The notes beneath the pieces were generated by a model, which saw only the letters and a program-made list of their open reading frames with translations, ran no database searches and was not told where the DNA came from. A program made the translations under genes and the position numbers. A DNA stretch of 7,051 bases, taken from the NCBI GenBank assembly GCA_945900685.1, contig CAMDJS010000110.1, forward strand, positions 1-7,051, in the 5' to 3' direction. The number at the start of each line of letters is the position of its first letter. Position 1 is the stretch's first letter. This document shows positions 6,430 through 7,051 of this stretch, one piece after another. Origin of the DNA: Bordetella parapertussis. Its GTDB lineage: Bacteria; Pseudomonadota; Gammaproteobacteria; Burkholderiales; Burkholderiaceae_C.

Positions 6430-7051
6430 ATGACTTTTATTGCCCTTGACGTCGGTAATACCCGCTTGAAATGGGCCATGTATGACAGCCCGCGCACCGA
6501 CGCCTCCTTGTTGTCGCAAGGCGCAGTGTTTTTAGAAAACATCGATCGCTTAGCCGATGAAGATTGGAAGTCGTTGCCTGCGGCCACGCGCATGCTGGGT
6601 TGCATTGTGGCGGGTGATGCATTGCGCCGCCGCGTGGACGAGCAACTAGAACTCTGGGACTTGATGCCCAGTTGGGTCGTGCCTTCGGCCAGTGAAGCCG
6701 GTCTGCACAACGGCTACGACCACCCCACGCGATTAGGTGCGGACCGCTGGGTCGCCATGATTGGTGCGTTGGCGCGAATGCGCGCACAGACTGCCCAAGC
6801 TGCACCGCGGCCGATGGTGGTTGTCATGGTCGGCACCGCCGTCACGGTGGAGGCGATAGATGCACAAGGCCATTTTTTGGGCGGTCTTATTCTTCCCGGC
6901 CACGGCATCATGTTGCGCGCACTCGAGTCGGGCACCGCTGGACTGCGCGTGCCTACCGGTGAAGTGCGCGAGTTCCCCACCAACACCAGCGATGCCTTGA
7001 CCAGTGGCGGCACATTTGCCATTGCTGGAGCCGTCGAGCGCATGGTGCAAC
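6430..7051 (+). CDS. coaX: Type III pantothenate kinase CoaX (partial, 3' end beyond window)
   Basis: CoaX phosphorylates pantothenate with ATP, the first committed step of coenzyme A synthesis. Unlike type I and II kinases it belongs to the ASKHA fold. The window holds 207 codons of an expected 250-270, open to the last base. The N-terminal phosphate-binding motif DVGNTRLKW is at 7-15, with Asp7, Asn10 and Lys14. The pantothenate-binding region has NGYD at 94-97 and LGADRW at 102-107, where Asp105 is the expected catalytic base. [10 protein letters not shown] at 135-144 and [15 protein letters not shown] at 151-165 follow. Where many CoaX proteins have Asp before GTA, this one has Met-Val, as I recall for Comamonadaceae relatives. 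The ATG at 6430 is chosen because it puts the DVGN motif at its normal distance from the N-terminus; a stop at 6397-6399 limits any extension, and the Shine-Dalgarno match is poor. In betaproteobacteria coaX often follows birA, but here it follows the amidase gene instead. It was earlier annotated as Bvg accessory factor in some genomes. Confidence 0.93.
   Translation, partial: MTFIALDVGNTRLKWAMYDSPRTDASLLSQGAVFLENIDRLADEDWKSLPAATRMLGCIVAGDALRRRVDEQLELWDLMPSWVVPSASEAGLHNGYDHPTRLGADRWVAMIGALARMRAQTAQAAPRPMVVVMVGTAVTVEAIDAQGHFLGGLILPGHGIMLRALESGTAGLRVPTGEVREFPTNTSDALTSGGTFAIAGAVERMVQ

Noticed and set aside
6714..7043. A 109-codon minus-strand open frame opposite coaX
   Set aside because: The plus strand encodes unmistakable CoaX motifs over the same bases, and the antisense translation shows no domain.

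Overview
This window looks like chromosome from a betaproteobacterium of the Burkholderiales, most likely a member of the Comamonadaceae (Limnohabitans/Rhodoferax-like). The main reason is the partial type III pantothenate kinase at the right end, whose sequence reads like the Comamonadaceae form of CoaX. The moderately high GC, heavy use of TTG for leucine and closely packed genes also fit. This placement rests on recognition and not on a search.

All genes lie on the plus strand and almost every base is coding. Positions 1-15 hold the last codons of an upstream gene. Then come two inner-membrane permeases of the DppB and DppC type (18-971 and 971-1849) and one ATPase carrying two complete nucleotide-binding domains, equivalent to DppD fused to DppF (1849-3447). 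A metallopeptidase of family M81, the MlrC (microcystinase C) family, follows at 3444-4949, then an amidase-signature hydrolase at 4962-6383. After a 46-base gap, coaX begins at 6430 and runs off the window end. The only non-coding stretches are 16-17, 4950-4961 and 6384-6429, so there is no long gene-free region. I see no tRNA, rRNA, CRISPR array, insertion sequence or other mobile element.

The first five complete genes look like one transcription unit. Three junctions overlap (two TGATG, one ATGA) and the fourth is a 12-base gap filled by a strong ribosome binding site. The simplest reading is an uptake-and-degradation cassette: the transporter imports a peptide or peptide-like compound, the M81 enzyme cuts an unusual peptide bond, and the amidase hydrolyses an amide, either in the product or in a related substrate. 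The periplasmic binding protein that would fix specificity is not in the window and may be the gene ending at position 15. The true substrate cannot be read from the sequence. coaX is a housekeeping gene of coenzyme A synthesis and is probably unrelated to the cassette. I found no clearly new biological system; the M81/amidase/transporter grouping is the part most worth following up.
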